Shown here one piece after another: positions 35,100-45,006 of a DNA stretch of 64,000 nucleotides (the stretch's first letter is position 1; every line of letters starts with the position of its first letter). The position numbers and the translations under genes are program-made. Source of the DNA: Legionellales bacterium (GTDB taxonomy: Bacteria > Pseudomonadota > Gammaproteobacteria > JAHCLG01). The DNA lies in the NCBI GenBank assembly GCA_026125385.1, contig JAHCLG010000006.1:48295-112294 (forward strand). The letters run 5' to 3'. The notes beneath the pieces are model-generated. The model ran no database searches. It was not told the origin of the DNA and worked only from the letters and a program-made list of their open reading frames with translations.

Positions 35100-35765
35100 T
35101 TATTCGCTATACCAGAGCGTGAAATGATCAACTTCTTCGCGTTGGGTACGATATTGATTAATAGCATGCGCACGATCAGGATATCCCAACGCCATTCCAC
35201 ATAAAATAATCGTGTTATCGTCTAATTGCAATTGTTGACGAACAACATCTGGATATTCAGCCAATGCCGCTTGCGGACACGTTTCCAAACCAAATTCTCG
35301 CGCGGCTAACATAATCGTTTGAATAAACATGCCAGTATCCATAAACGATCCGGTGGCTAAACGTTTATCGATAAAAATAAATAATCCGACGGGCGCACCA
35401 AAAAATTGATAGTTTAATTCCCAAACTTGTTGACGACGCAGTTTATCGTCACGTTGGATATTAAGCGCGCCATACAGCGCCATTCCGCAAGCAAAACGTC
35501 GCGATTTGTAAGGGTCGAACCATTCACGAGGATAATATTGATAATCGGGGTTCATGGTTTGCTGTTGATGCGCTTGCAAGATGGCGGCACTCACTCGCTG
35601 CAAAGCGCCCTCGGTTACAACCGCTACTTGCCAAGGTTGAGTATTCGTACCTGAAGGTGCAAAACGCGCAGCCTCCAAAATGGCGTGAATAATTTCTCGA
35701 TCAACAGGCTTTGCTAAAAAGGCGCGACATGAGGCGCGCCCTTTTATGGCTTCAAGAATATTCAT
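35100..35765 (-). CDS. nitroreductase family FMN oxidoreductase
   Basis: The protein starts NILEAIKGRASCRAFLAKPV, with the FMN-phosphate-binding RxSxR-type motif (here RASCR). AARFAPSGTNTQPWQVAVV and LCGMALGYPDRAHAIN are further family segments. At 221 residues it resembles NfnB-like enzymes that reduce nitroaromatics or quinones with NAD(P)H. It follows the DksA-like gene by 3 bases and may share its transcript. Confidence 0.9.
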   Translation of the reverse strand: MNILEAIKGRASCRAFLAKPVDREIIHAILEAARFAPSGTNTQPWQVAVVTEGALQRVSAAILQAHQQQTMNPDYQYYPREWFDPYKSRRFACGMALYGALNIQRDDKLRRQQVWELNYQFFGAPVGLFIFIDKRLATGSFMDTGMFIQTIMLAAREFGLETCPQAALAEYPDVVRQQLQLDDNTIILCGMALGYPDRAHAINQYRTQREEVDHFTLWYSE

Positions 35766-35768
35766 CGC

Positions 35769-36746
35769 TTAACTCGCTAATTGCTTTTCGCGAATTTCTT
35801 CTAGGGTTTTACAATCAATACATAATGTAGCAGTAGGACGCGCTTCTAAACGGCGAATACCAATTTCTACTCCACACATTTCGCAATAACCATATTCTTC
35901 ACGCTCAATTAAACCGAGCGTCTCATCAATTTTTTTGATGAGTTTACGTTCGCGATCGCGCGTACGCAATTCGAGACTAAACTCTTCTTCTTGGGTAGCG
36001 CGATCGTTAGGATCGGGATAATTGGCAGCATCGTCTTTCAAATGCAGCACAGTGCGATCGACTTCTTCTAAAAGTTCTTGTTTCCAACGGCGTAAAATAT
36101 TTTGAAAATGCAATAATTGCGCTTCGTTCATATATTCTTCCCCGTCCTGTAACGGATAAGGATCAAAATCAATGGGTCCTACCGCCGAGCCACGCGCTGA
36201 GGTAGAAAGATTAGTAACATTATTGACTTTTTCATCATGTGCTTGAGTTTCGTTTTTCAATGGACTTTTCCCTTTTTTCATCGTTGTTACCGCAGCAGCT
36301 TTGGTGGTCACCGCCTGAGGTTTAGCAGGTTTTACGGCTGCTTTTTTACTCGTAACGGTGGTGACTACTTTTTTTGCTGGCGCTTTTTTTGCGGGCGCCT
36401 TTTTTGCAGTAACAGGGGTTGGTTTTGCTTTTGCTTTGGCAGCGACTTTTGTCGACTGAGTTGTCGCGGCTTTAGCCGTTGATGGCGTTGTTTTTTTCAC
36501 AGCAGGTTTAGCGGATTTTTTTGCAGCTACTTTGGTTACTTTTGACGAAGTTGCTTTTTTAGTAACTGTCGATTTTTTTGGCGCCGTGGCTTTCTTAACG
36601 GTTTTTTTTGCGCTTGCCGTGGTTTTCTTGCTTACCACTTTTTTAGCAGCCGTTTTTTTAACGGTTGGAGTGGCTTTTTTGGCTTTTACGCTTGCAGTTT
36701 TTTTATTCGTCTTAGTTTTCGTTGCGGATTTTGGTTTCGCAGGCAT
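35769..36746 (-). CDS. dksA: DksA-type RNA polymerase regulator with a histone H1-like N-terminal tail
   Basis: The C-terminal 130 residues are DksA, which binds the RNA polymerase secondary channel and acts with ppGpp: [20 protein letters not shown], coiled-coil tip [12 protein letters not shown], zinc ligands C288, C291, C309 and C312. Before it lie about 165 residues almost wholly of lysine, alanine, threonine, serine and proline, with [16 protein letters not shown] repeats, as in histone H1 tails and AlgP. Ordinary DksA is about 150 residues. The tail should bind DNA non-specifically. It is encoded in frame from an ATG at 36746. Confidence 0.92.
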   Translation of the reverse strand: MPAKPKSATKTKTNKKTASVKAKKATPTVKKTAAKKVVSKKTTASAKKTVKKATAPKKSTVTKKATSSKVTKVAAKKSAKPAVKKTTPSTAKAATTQSTKVAAKAKAKPTPVTAKKAPAKKAPAKKVVTTVTSKKAAVKPAKPQAVTTKAAAVTTMKKGKSPLKNETQAHDEKVNNVTNLSTSARGSAVGPIDFDPYPLQDGEEYMNEAQLLHFQNILRRWKQELLEEVDRTVLHLKDDAANYPDPNDRATQEEEFSLELRTRDRERKLIKKIDETLGLIEREEYGYCEMCGVEIGIRRLEARPTATLCIDCKTLEEIREKQLAS

Positions 36747-36866
36747 TTGGTTTCTCCCACCAGGTTAAGACGTAATCATTACAGTCCTGATTGATAAAAA
36801 GCTAATTTATACTAAAATCATTTAATTTGCACCATTTTGCTTAGAAAAAAAATTGCGGGCAAAATT

Positions 36867-37253
36867 TCATTCTTCGACTAAGGAACAAGCACACCATTCT
36901 TGGGTAGCTAATTCAAATCCATACAGCTCTAACACACCTCGCATAGAAACATCGACCATAAAAATATAGCTTAAGTCCAGCGCCAATAACTGCGAGATGA
37001 GGTTGGGAGAAAGTGTTTCGTGATGTTGCCTAGCAAAATAAATTGCTCGTGTTTTTTCTTCGGGTGCCAGTGTATTAAGCCATAATTCTCGGGTAATTTT
37101 TTCTAATGAAGGGATTGCGAGTGGCATCACGCGTTGCCAATGATGATTGGCAACAGTCAGATAACCATAGGCATTAGCCCGAGTTTGAATATCAGTAAAT
37201 ATTGCTTGCACGAGATGACGCGGTAATTGAACAGTGCGTGATTGTTCTTTCAT
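36867..37253 (-). CDS. JAMM/MPN-like protein with a degenerate active site
   Basis: This 128-residue protein starts VQLPRHLVQAIFTDIQTRAN and ends with SYIFMVDVSMRGVLELYGFEL. Both resemble the ends of small bacterial JAB1/MPN proteins, which sit near prmC or moeB in many gammaproteobacteria. The metal motif HxHP(x)nSxxD should fall at about 80-95 but reads RQHHETLSPNLISQLLAL, lacking the aspartate. If the assignment is right, it is probably catalytically dead. It starts 9 bases after prmC and is the last gene of the hemA operon. Confidence 0.4.
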   Translation of the reverse strand: MKEQSRTVQLPRHLVQAIFTDIQTRANAYGYLTVANHHWQRVMPLAIPSLEKITRELWLNTLAPEEKTRAIYFARQHHETLSPNLISQLLALDLSYIFMVDVSMRGVLELYGFELATQEWCACSLVEE

Positions 37254-37262
37254 TGCAATAAT

Positions 37263-38102
37263 TTATCCTAGCCATTGCCCATAAGTAACTCGCACGATAC
37301 CTTGCAAATCAACTTGCTGTTGAATGTGTTGATAACCTGCTGCCTTTAATAACTCATATACCTGTTGTGCTTGATTATAGCCATGTTCGAGAAATATCCA
37401 AGCGGAGTTTTTTAAATAATATTTTGCGCTATTGATTAAAGTGATTAAATCGGCATACCCATGATTTTCAGCGACTAAAGCTTGCAAAGGCTCATGCGTT
37501 AATTGGGCTAAATGAGGATCATCAGCAGCGATATAAGGAGGATTACTGATTAAAGCATCCAATGAATTCAAAGCCAATGCGGTTAACCAATCCATCGCCA
37601 AAAAATAACTATTGGATAATGCTTGCTGTGTGGCATTGAATTTCGCAATGTTGATGGCCGCACGATATTTATCGCTGGCGAAAACCGTCCATTCTTTACA
37701 TTCTTTTGCTAAACTGAGGGCTATAGCACCACTGCCTGTCCCCGCATCTAAGAGGGTGAGCGCTTGATTTTTTTCTAAGGTTGCTAATACTGTTTCTACT
37801 AAAACTTCTGTATCGGCGCGAGGAATGAGTACCTGAGGGTTAACCATCAATGGCATTGACCAAAATTCTTGTTTTTTTAATAAATAAGCAATAGGTATAC
37901 CCTGACTACGTTGTGTTGCTAATCGCATCAACATTTCATATTGCAACGCCGTTAATTCATATTCAGGTGAACGATATAAAAAAAGCCGATCACTTTGACA
38001 AGCTGCACTCAGTAACAATTCGGCATCGAGTTGGGGTGAGGTTGAGATGGCTAAAAATTGTTGCGTAAGTTTAGTTAATAGGATTTGGATGGTGTTACTC
38101 AT
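37263..38102 (-). CDS. prmC: release factor glutamine methyltransferase
   Basis: PrmC methylates the glutamine of the GGQ motif in release factors. The NPPY motif is in [18 protein letters not shown], and the SAM site is [18 protein letters not shown]. The N-terminal helical domain completes a 279-residue protein. It overlaps the prfA stop by 4 bases, so enzyme and substrate are co-translated. Confidence 0.95.
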   Translation of the reverse strand: MSNTIQILLTKLTQQFLAISTSPQLDAELLLSAACQSDRLFLYRSPEYELTALQYEMLMRLATQRSQGIPIAYLLKKQEFWSMPLMVNPQVLIPRADTEVLVETVLATLEKNQALTLLDAGTGSGAIALSLAKECKEWTVFASDKYRAAINIAKFNATQQALSNSYFLAMDWLTALALNSLDALISNPPYIAADDPHLAQLTHEPLQALVAENHGYADLITLINSAKYYLKNSAWIFLEHGYNQAQQVYELLKAAGYQHIQQQVDLQGIVRVTYGQWLG

Positions 38103-39184
38103 TCGTTATCAAATTCAGCCAGTAAATCAGCTTGATGTTCGTGCATTAAGGGTTCAATAATCGCATCTAAATCGCCTTCAACAATTGCAGGTAATTTGTA
38201 TAAGGTTAAATTAATGCGATGATCAGTCACGCGACCTTGCGGATAATTATAGGTTCGAATGCGTTCTGAACGATCGCCAGTGCCCACTAAATCGCGGCGT
38301 TTTTCTGCTTGCTCTTGGCGTTGCTTCGTTTGTTCTTGATTGAGTAATTTCGCTTGTAACAAAGACATCGCTCGCGCACGGTTTTTGTGTTGAGAGCGTT
38401 CGTCTTGGCACTCTACCACAATTCCAGTGGGTAAATGAGTGATGCGAATGGCGGAGTCTGTTTTATTAACGTGCTGACCGCCTGCACCCGAAGCACGATA
38501 CGTATCAATTCGTAGATCTTTAGGATTTAGATCAATTGCTTCGATTTCTTCAATTTCAGGTAACACGGCCACCGTACAAGTTGAGGTATGAATACGTCCT
38601 TGAGATTCCGTGGCCGGCACACGTTGCACGCGATGCGCGCCAGATTCAAATTTTAAATGCGAATAAACTCCTTTACCTTCTACGCGTGCGATAATTTCTT
38701 TATAACCACCATGCTCACCTGCACTACTACTCAAAATTTCCACTTGCCAACGTTGGCTTTCCGCATAACGCGAATACATGCGAAATAAATCGCCGACAAA
38801 AATCGATGCTTCATCGCCACCGGCCCCGGCACGTATTTCTAAAAACACCCCGCGTTCATCGTTAGGATCTTTGGGTAATAAAAAATATTGTAATTGAATT
38901 TCTAATTTTTCCAGTTCGGCCTCTAAAACAGGTAATTCTTCGGCTGCTAATTGCTGAATTTCTGGCTCGGCTTCTTCTCCCAGCAATTTATTTTCGCTGA
39001 TTATTACTTGCGTGCGTTGATAACGTTGGAAAGTATCAACGATGGGATCAAGTTGCGCGTATTCTTTCGAGAGTTCACGAAAACGCTGTTGATCTTGAAT
39101 AACCTCGGCATCACTTAAATGTGCACTGAGTTCTTGATGACGATCGAGTAATTGTTCTAAACGTAATTGGATACTGGGTTTCAT
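38099..39184 (-). CDS. prfA: peptide chain release factor 1
   Basis: RF1 ends translation at UAA and UAG. The GGQ motif is in [19 protein letters not shown], and the PxT-type codon-recognition region is near [20 protein letters not shown]. The length of 361 residues is normal. It lies 10 bases after hemA in the usual hemA-prfA-prmC order. Confidence 0.96.
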   Translation of the reverse strand: MKPSIQLRLEQLLDRHQELSAHLSDAEVIQDQQRFRELSKEYAQLDPIVDTFQRYQRTQVIISENKLLGEEAEPEIQQLAAEELPVLEAELEKLEIQLQYFLLPKDPNDERGVFLEIRAGAGGDEASIFVGDLFRMYSRYAESQRWQVEILSSSAGEHGGYKEIIARVEGKGVYSHLKFESGAHRVQRVPATESQGRIHTSTCTVAVLPEIEEIEAIDLNPKDLRIDTYRASGAGGQHVNKTDSAIRITHLPTGIVVECQDERSQHKNRARAMSLLQAKLLNQEQTKQRQEQAEKRRDLVGTGDRSERIRTYNYPQGRVTDHRINLTLYKLPAIVEGDLDAIIEPLMHEHQADLLAEFDNE

Positions 39185-39194
39185 GATAATGTAA

Positions 39195-40451
39195 CTAATG
39201 AGTGGTGGTGTCTAAATCAAATAAATGACTGGCGGCAGCCAGTAAATTCATTTCGCCTAATTGTTCCGAATCCCGCAAACGTGTTGTGGGAGTGTGTAAA
39301 AATTTATTCGTTAAATTATACGCCAGATTACGAATAATATTTTCTGAATTTTTACCCTGCGCAATTAGACGCAAGGCTTGTTCAATCTCACGATCGCGTA
39401 GAGTTTCTAAGCGTTGACGATAAGCACGGATGGTGGCCACTGTTTCTAGAGAGCGATTCCACTCCAGATATTCTTGCACACGCTGTTGAATAATTTCTTT
39501 GGCAATATTGGCGGCGTGTTCGCGAGAAAGTTTATTTTCTTGGATACGTTGTTGTAAATCATCTAAGCAGAATAATTTGATATTGGGTAATTGCGCTACT
39601 GATTCTTCAATATCGCGCGGCACCGCTAAATCCATTAAAACCTGTTGACGTTGAGAAGTAGCACCCACAGTTGCCATGATGTCGTGGGTTAAAATAGGAT
39701 ACGGACACGCAGTAGCACTGACAATTAAATCATGCTGTTTTACTTGCCAGGGAATTTCGTTAATACTGATCACCCGTGCGTTTACCGCATTTGCCAAGAC
39801 ATGCGCATGATCGGTGGTGCGATTAGCAATCGTGAGCGCTTTTACCTGATGATCATGAAAATAACGGGCTGTTGTGGCAATCGTATTTCCAGAGCCGATT
39901 AATAAGACTTCGAGTTCACTCAGATCAGAATACCACTCTTTAATCACATCCATCGCCACAGAAGCCACGGACACTGAACGTTTTCCAATATCTGTTTCCG
40001 AACGAATATGTTTACTCACGCTGAAAATAAATTGCATTAAATGATTTAATTGCGAACCTACTGTGCCGGTCTCAACTGCGCATTGATAGGCCTCTTTGAA
40101 TTGTCCTAGTACTTGCGGTTCACCCATTACCATTGAATCTAAACCACTGGCCACTGCAATCAGATGCTCGATGGCTTCTGCATCTTGATATTGATAACAA
40201 TAGGTACTTAAAAATTGATGAGGTAATTGGAGATAATGCTGCAACCAAGTAATAACTTGGGTAACATGACCTGCTGTATAAAAATAAAATTCGGTGCGAT
40301 TGCAGGTCGATAAAATTATGGCTTCTTCGACAGTGGGGATCGACATGAATTCCTGGAGTGCGCTATGGCAAACGTGAGGCAAAATAGCAGCACGTTCGCG
40401 AATCGCCACGGGCGCAGTTTTATGACTTAAGCCAATAACCCAAAAACTCAT
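39195..40451 (-). CDS. hemA: glutamyl-tRNA reductase
   Basis: HemA reduces glutamyl-tRNA to glutamate-1-semialdehyde, which HemL (24550-25842) converts to aminolevulinate. The catalytic cysteine is in [13 protein letters not shown] near residue 50; the NADPH-binding part contains [18 protein letters not shown]. At 418 residues it is full length. In many relatives lolB is divergent and immediately adjacent; here 545 bases plus a HAD gene separate them. Confidence 0.96.
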   Translation of the reverse strand: MSFWVIGLSHKTAPVAIRERAAILPHVCHSALQEFMSIPTVEEAIILSTCNRTEFYFYTAGHVTQVITWLQHYLQLPHQFLSTYCYQYQDAEAIEHLIAVASGLDSMVMGEPQVLGQFKEAYQCAVETGTVGSQLNHLMQFIFSVSKHIRSETDIGKRSVSVASVAMDVIKEWYSDLSELEVLLIGSGNTIATTARYFHDHQVKALTIANRTTDHAHVLANAVNARVISINEIPWQVKQHDLIVSATACPYPILTHDIMATVGATSQRQQVLMDLAVPRDIEESVAQLPNIKLFCLDDLQQRIQENKLSREHAANIAKEIIQQRVQEYLEWNRSLETVATIRAYRQRLETLRDREIEQALRLIAQGKNSENIIRNLAYNLTNKFLHTPTTRLRDSEQLGEMNLLAAASHLFDLDTTTH

Positions 40452-40533
40452 TCATGATACCTGTTAATCAGCCAATAACGAGGCAAGTGTATACAAAAAT
40501 GAGGATCAAATAAACGAAAAATATTACTCATAA

Positions 40534-40564
40534 AAAAACCCGCTCTGTGTGTGAGCGGGTTTTT
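40534..40564 (-). terminator. rho-independent terminator upstream of hemA
   Basis: CCCGCTC (40539-40545) pairs with GAGCGGG (40553-40559), extended by A-T pairs, around a 7-base loop. A and T tracts on both sides allow termination in both directions. On the minus strand it would stop transcripts from the HAD gene before hemA. Confidence 0.75.
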
Positions 40565-40946
40565 ACAGCAAGAGTGCTTTATTACAATTGATTTTAGAAC
40601 ATCCTTATTCCAAAATCGCTTCCTTGCCTCACAATCCTTGTATCGCTCTCCATTGCTGGAGGTGTTTCCTTACCCTTCCTTGAAGTGGCAAGGTAACTTT
40701 AACAAACTCCCTTCAATAAAAATAGCAACTGCTGAGCAATTTTTGCCGCCCCTATATAGGTCTTGAAGCCATTCAAAAAGGAATATTGATAAAATATTAG
40801 TAGGTTATGGTATTTTGCCAGCCAAACAACTCGATATCCTGAAAATTTTTTCCCACTACTTCTGATACTTCTTTGAGATATCTCGCACAAAGAAACTGGC
40901 AATTATCTAGAAAAGTTGTAGGATTGTATGTTCGAATTAACTACAA
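40565..40946. other. gene-poor stretch with possible coding relics
   Basis: No convincing gene. A 67-codon minus-strand frame (40699-40902) contains FSGYRVVWLAKYHNLLIF, which faintly recalls RelE/HigB-type toxins, but it has no RBS, and the remainder does not continue the similarity. I regard the stretch as decayed DNA inserted between hemA and lolB. Confidence 0.35.
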
Positions 40947-40975
40947 TAGGAGTTTCGCACTAAGATAAAACTCCC
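40947..40975. repeat. GGAGTTTCGCAC hairpin, copy 3 (degenerate)
   Basis: TAGGAGTTTCGCACTAAGAT followed by AAAACTCCC keeps the outer GGAGTTT/AAACTCC stem, but the inner half has decayed compared with the copy at 33398-33427. It lies just downstream of the HAD gene's stop codon (minus strand). Confidence 0.65.
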
Positions 40976-40996
40976 CCATTTTTCCAGAAACGAAGA

Positions 40997-41659
40997 TTAT
41001 ACCCCTCGCAAACTGATTTTTTTCCATTCCCGCAACTGCGCAATTAAATCCAATTTTTCCTCCGGATCGACTACCACAGGATGGGTTACTAATTCCAATA
41101 AAGGTAAATCGTTAATCGAATCGGAATAAAAATAGCTATTCGTCAGTGTGAGGTGCGGATACTCCGTTAACCATTTCTGCAAGCGCGTGACTTTACCTTC
41201 ACGAAAACTCGGAACACCGATAATTTCTCCACTGAACCCTTGATGATTCACCACAGCATCTACTGCAATTAAATGTTCAACGTGATAATGCTGAGCAATG
41301 GGCTCGGTAATAAATCGATTGGCGGCCGTAATAATCAACAAGGTATGATTTTGTTCGCGGTGATAATTTAATAAATCATGCGCTTTTTTCAAAGTGATAC
41401 GAGGCAAATACTCTTGCATAAATTCATCACGCCAAGCGATTAAGTGCGAGTACTCCACCCCTTTCAGCGAATTTAAAAAATACGCTTGGCGCTGAAAAAT
41501 ATCCAACCGCCCCGCCAGATATTCTTGTTGAAAATAAGCGTGAGCTTCGTTGTAATCGTTCGCGTTTAGTACACCGCGCTCTACTAAAAATTGTTCCCAC
41601 CAAAAATCAGATGACCCTTGAATCAAGGTATCATCCAAATCAAATATTGCTAATGACAA
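40997..41659 (-). CDS. HAD-superfamily IB phosphatase (SerB-like)
   Basis: LAIFDLDDTLIQGSSDFWW carries the catalytic aspartates of HAD motif 1. LLIITAANRFITEPIAQHY is motif 2, and YFYSDSINDLPLLE is motif 4. This is the HAD-IB subfamily related to phosphoserine phosphatase; the substrate is unknown. I start at the TTG at 41659, where the family's N-terminus begins. An ATG at 41737 would add 26 residues translated from the lolB promoter region. Confidence 0.85.
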   Translation of the reverse strand: MSLAIFDLDDTLIQGSSDFWWEQFLVERGVLNANDYNEAHAYFQQEYLAGRLDIFQRQAYFLNSLKGVEYSHLIAWRDEFMQEYLPRITLKKAHDLLNYHREQNHTLLIITAANRFITEPIAQHYHVEHLIAVDAVVNHQGFSGEIIGVPSFREGKVTRLQKWLTEYPHLTLTNSYFYSDSINDLPLLELVTHPVVVDPEEKLDLIAQLREWKKISLRGV

Positions 41660-41784
41660 AATCTTACTACCTTTTACCCATGATAAAAAAAGCGCAGCAT
41701 AACACAATAATTTAACTTGACTAAAGTGTGCCTGCATGTTTCTCTAATAAAATATCCTCGATAATTCAGCAAAGGAAAATTACC

Positions 41785-42378
41785 ATGCGTTTAGGTTTAG
41801 CGTTAATTCTGGCATTGTGTTTAAGTGCTTGTGCGATTATTCCCGCCTCTTCCGAAAAAACTCAGCAACCAATGGACTGGGCTACCCGCGAAGCCCAATT
41901 ACAAATGCTAACAGCCTGGCGAATTAATGGTGCATTGGGTGTGGTGGCTCCGAATAATAAAGGATTTAATGCAAATTACGCCTGGTTACAACAAAACAAC
42001 CGTTTTACCATTGAATTAGCAGGTCCTTTAGGGGCAAATTCGGTATTACTCCAAGGCCAACCCGGCGCAATTTATTTAAAAGATAATCGCGGAACATTTC
42101 GCGCCGATTCACCCGAAGTATTATTAGCGGAACAAATGGGTTGGCATTTACCCATTTCAAATTTAGTGTATTGGGTGCGCGGTATTCCAGCCCCGTTAAA
42201 TCCAGGTGATCAACAGTTTGATCGATTTGGTCATTTGCAAACCTTGCAACAAGATGGATGGATGATTCAATATTTAGCTTACACGCATGTCAAAGGCTTG
42301 GATTTACCCAGTCGCATAAATTTAAATAATGGTAATGTCCGGGTAAAACTCATTATTCATCAATGGGCAATGAGTTAA
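41785..42378 (+). CDS. lolB: outer membrane lipoprotein receptor LolB
   Basis: LolB accepts lipoproteins from LolA and inserts them into the outer membrane. The lipobox is LSAC after a short signal peptide (MRLGLALILALCLSAC). WRINGALGVVAPNNKGFNANY and PLGANSVLLQG fit the LolB beta barrel. AAAGGA precedes the ATG at 41785. Its stop overlaps the ispE start (TAATG). Confidence 0.9.
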   Translation: MRLGLALILALCLSACAIIPASSEKTQQPMDWATREAQLQMLTAWRINGALGVVAPNNKGFNANYAWLQQNNRFTIELAGPLGANSVLLQGQPGAIYLKDNRGTFRADSPEVLLAEQMGWHLPISNLVYWVRGIPAPLNPGDQQFDRFGHLQTLQQDGWMIQYLAYTHVKGLDLPSRINLNNGNVRVKLIIHQWAMS

Positions 42379-43223
42379 TGATCGAATTAAAATCACCGGC
42401 AAAATTAAATTTATTTTTACATATTCTCGGGCAACGACCCGATGGCTATCATCTACTGGAATCGGTTTTTCAATTAGTGAATTTATGCGACGATTTGCAC
42501 TTTGAAAAACGGGATAGCGATGAAATTATTGTGGAGTCGAATGTTGCAAGTTTGGTGAATCCGCAAAATTTAATCTATCGTGCTGCGGCATTATTAAAAC
42601 AACGCTTTCACATCACCGGCGGAATTTTTATTCGCCTCACTAAAAATATTCCCATTGGTGGTGGTATGGGTGGCGGCAGTTCGAATGCTGCAACCACATT
42701 AGTGGCCTTAAACCAACTGTGGCAATTAAAATTAACCCATGATGAATTACAAAAAATAGGTTTAGAACTCGGCGCTGATGTACCATTTTTCATTTTCGCG
42801 CAAACCGCTTGGGTCGAAGGCATTGGGGAAAAATTAACGGCGTTTACCACGCCACATCGTTATTTTGTTTTGGCGATCCCCGCCGTAGAAATCTCAACTC
42901 AAAAAATTTATCGCGATCCCTCATTGACACGTGACTCAACTGCTTGCAAAATACGCGCTCTGCCGAAGCAGGGTCGTAACGACATGCAACAGGTCGTATG
43001 CCAACATTTTCCAGCAGTCGCGCAAGCACTAACCTGGTTAACTACGCATATTCCGAATGCAATGTTAAGTGGTTCTGGTGCAACGGTATTTGCTCACACA
43101 ACGGATTTGGATTTAGCAACACAGGTTGTCAAGCAAGCACCAGCAACATTAAAAACGGTCATCGTCGAAAGTTTGCAAATTTCGCCAATTTTTGACTTTG
43201 CTTATGGCAAGAAATCATTATAA
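42378..43223 (+). CDS. ispE: 4-diphosphocytidyl-2-C-methyl-D-erythritol kinase
   Basis: IspE is a GHMP kinase of the MEP pathway. The ATP-binding motif is IPIGGGMGGGSSNAATTL, and the substrate-binding start is SPAKLNLFLHILGQRPDGYH. MLSGSGATVFA is the third GHMP motif. The ATG at 42378 overlaps the lolB stop; a second in-frame ATG at 42363 is less likely. The 3' end contains a TATAAT that probably serves the tRNA gene. Confidence 0.95.
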   Translation: MIELKSPAKLNLFLHILGQRPDGYHLLESVFQLVNLCDDLHFEKRDSDEIIVESNVASLVNPQNLIYRAAALLKQRFHITGGIFIRLTKNIPIGGGMGGGSSNAATTLVALNQLWQLKLTHDELQKIGLELGADVPFFIFAQTAWVEGIGEKLTAFTTPHRYFVLAIPAVEISTQKIYRDPSLTRDSTACKIRALPKQGRNDMQQVVCQHFPAVAQALTWLTTHIPNAMLSGSGATVFAHTTDLDLATQVVKQAPATLKTVIVESLQISPIFDFAYGKKSL

Positions 43224-43224
43224 T
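43219..43224 (+). promoter_or_regulatory. -10 element of the tRNA-Gln / prs transcript
   Basis: A perfect TATAAT overlaps the ispE stop codon and lies 16 bases before the tRNA. A TTGCTT 15 bases upstream is a weak -35. Confidence 0.45.
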
Positions 43225-43239
43225 GTGAAGTCTCAATAT

Positions 43240-43314
43240 TGGGGTGTCGCCAAGCGGTAAGGCACAGGGTTTTGATCCCTGCATACCCAGGTTCGAATCC
43301 TGGCACCCCAGCCA
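43240..43314 (+). tRNA. tRNA-Gln (UUG)
   Basis: A 75-base cloverleaf with acceptor arm TGGGGTG/CACCCCA, anticodon stem CAGGG/CCCTG (43265-43269 and 43277-43281), anticodon TTG at 43272-43274, T-arm GTTCGAATC and encoded CCA. It reads CAA codons. A tRNA-Gln at this place between ispE and prs is common in gammaproteobacteria. Confidence 0.96.
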
Positions 43315-43337
43315 CCATTAAAAAAACGAGGTATACC

Positions 43338-44285
43338 GTGCCAGAAATGATGGTATTTGGTGGCAACGCCCACCCACAACTCACTCAAGCCATTGCAAAT
43401 CATTTGCAAATCCCTGTTGGTAAAGCACGCGTTGATCGCTTTTGTGATGGTGAAATCGATATAGAAATTTTAGTGAATGTGCGTGGACACGACATTTTTA
43501 TTATTCAACCCACCTGTACTCCCACGAATGATAATTTAATGGAACTCGTGTTATTGGCCGATGCATTACGCCGCTCGTCTGCTGCTCGCATCACTGCCGT
43601 GGTTCCCTATTATGGCTATGCGCGGCAAGATCGCCGCATTCGTTCAGCGCGTGTTCCAATTAGCGCAAAAATTGTGGCAGATTTAATGGCATCGGTAGGC
43701 ATTAGTCGCATGGTCACCGTTGATTTACACGCCGATCAAATCCAAGGTTTTTTTTATATGCCAGTCGATAACGTTTACGGCACACCGGTGATGTTTGAAG
43801 ATATCAAGCAAAAAAATTATCAAGATTTACTGGTGGTATCACCCGATGTTGGCGGCGTCGTGCGTGCCCGAGCCATCGCTAAACGGTTAAACAATACCGA
43901 ACTTGCCATTATCGATAAACGTCGTCCGCGTGCCAATGAAAGCGTTGTCATGAATATTATCGGAGATGTTGCAGGACGTAATTGTTTATTGGTCGACGAT
44001 ATTGTCGATACGGCAGGAACCTTGTGTCATGCTGCTGATGCCTTAAAAAAACATGGCGCTGCCAGTGTCGCCGCTTATGTTACTCATCCAGTATTATCAG
44101 GGAAAGCGCTCGAAAATTTAAGCCAATCAACTTTAGACGAATTAGTGGTAACCGATACCATTCCTCTATCGGAAGCGGCACTGCAACATCCTAAAATTCG
44201 TTGTCTCTCTTTAAGCACGATGCTAGCTAAAACCATTCGTCGAGTAAACGAAGAAGAATCCGTCAGTGAAATGTTTCTTGATTAG
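43338..44285 (+). CDS. prs: ribose-phosphate pyrophosphokinase
   Basis: Prs makes PRPP from ribose 5-phosphate and ATP for nucleotides, histidine and tryptophan. The PRPP-binding site is [20 protein letters not shown], and [18 protein letters not shown] is the flexible catalytic loop. I chose the GTG at 43338 (GAGG six bases upstream), giving [15 protein letters not shown], which aligns with the usual start. The open frame continues upstream through the tRNA and is not coding there. Confidence 0.96.
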   Translation: MPEMMVFGGNAHPQLTQAIANHLQIPVGKARVDRFCDGEIDIEILVNVRGHDIFIIQPTCTPTNDNLMELVLLADALRRSSAARITAVVPYYGYARQDRRIRSARVPISAKIVADLMASVGISRMVTVDLHADQIQGFFYMPVDNVYGTPVMFEDIKQKNYQDLLVVSPDVGGVVRARAIAKRLNNTELAIIDKRRPRANESVVMNIIGDVAGRNCLLVDDIVDTAGTLCHAADALKKHGAASVAAYVTHPVLSGKALENLSQSTLDELVVTDTIPLSEAALQHPKIRCLSLSTMLAKTIRRVNEEESVSEMFLD

Positions 44286-44305
44286 CCTTTTGCGGGTGTT
44301 ATAAT
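44278..44305 (+). promoter_or_regulatory. probable promoter of rplY
   Basis: TTGATT at 44278-44283 and TATAAT at 44300-44305 with a 16-base spacer, starting at the end of prs. It would drive rplY, pth and ychF. Confidence 0.45.
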
Positions 44306-44365
44306 AGCGCGCTTTGTCAGTGGTCGCGCTGGCAGTAATATTAATCTTAATTTTGGAGAAACATT

Positions 44366-44998
44366 ATGGCAAAGGCATTCGAATTTCATGCAACTAGCCG
44401 GCAAGATGTGGGGAAAGGTGCGAGCCGCCGTCTGCGTCGTTTAAATAATTTAGTGCCGGCAATTATTTATGGTGGGACTGAAAATCCACATAACATTACC
44501 CTCGAACACAATAAAGTGGTTAAGGCCTTAGAAAGTGAAGCGGTATATTCCAGCATTTTGCATTTACACGTCGATGGTAAAGCAGAAAAAGTTGTGCTCA
44601 AAGCATTGCAGCGTCATCCTAGCGAACCTCGTATTTTACACATGGATTTTCAACGCATTTCAGCAACAGAAAAAATTTCCATGCAAGTACCCTTGCACTT
44701 CACTGGTGAAGACGTAGCACCCGGTGTAAAGCAAGGTGGCGGAATTGTCTCGCACATGCTTTCAAGTGCCGATGTCATCTGTCTGGCAACAGATTTACCA
44801 GAATATATTGAAGTCGATATCTCTAACCTCGAACTCGATCGTATTCTGCATTTATCTGATTTAACTTTACCTAAAGGCGTTGAGTTTATAGCACTCAATC
44901 AAGGTAACGATTTACCTGTGGTAACCATTCATAAACCACGTGCTGAAAAAGCTGAATCTACGGATGCAGCGGCTGCCCCTTCTGATCCTAACGCTTAA
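44366..44998 (+). CDS. rplY: ribosomal protein bL25, long (CTC) form
   Basis: bL25 binds 5S rRNA in the large subunit. The N-terminal domain starts FEFHATSRQDVGKGASRRLR, with the RNA-binding VPAIIYGG. The C-terminal TL5/CTC domain (about 95-190) contains VPLHFTGEDVAPGVKQGG, so this is the long form rather than the 94-residue E. coli type. It has GGAG before the ATG and ends 8 bases before pth. Confidence 0.95.
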   Translation: MAKAFEFHATSRQDVGKGASRRLRRLNNLVPAIIYGGTENPHNITLEHNKVVKALESEAVYSSILHLHVDGKAEKVVLKALQRHPSEPRILHMDFQRISATEKISMQVPLHFTGEDVAPGVKQGGGIVSHMLSSADVICLATDLPEYIEVDISNLELDRILHLSDLTLPKGVEFIALNQGNDLPVVTIHKPRAEKAESTDAAAAPSDPNA

Positions 44999-45006
44999 GG
45001 TGCTCA

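Noticed and set aside
36237..36768. Plus-strand frames rich in Phe and Val opposite the DksA-like gene
   Set aside because: They are the antisense image of lysine and alanine codon repeats in the real gene.
40699..40902. Possible RelE/HigB-type toxin (FSGYRVVWLAKYHN)
   Set aside because: No RBS and no antitoxin gene, and the similarity stops after about 15 residues; kept only as a possible relic.
43239..43337. Coding extension of prs upstream through the tRNA region
   Set aside because: The frame is open only by chance; the tRNA-Gln occupies it, and the GTG at 43338 has a good ribosome binding site and the family N-terminus.
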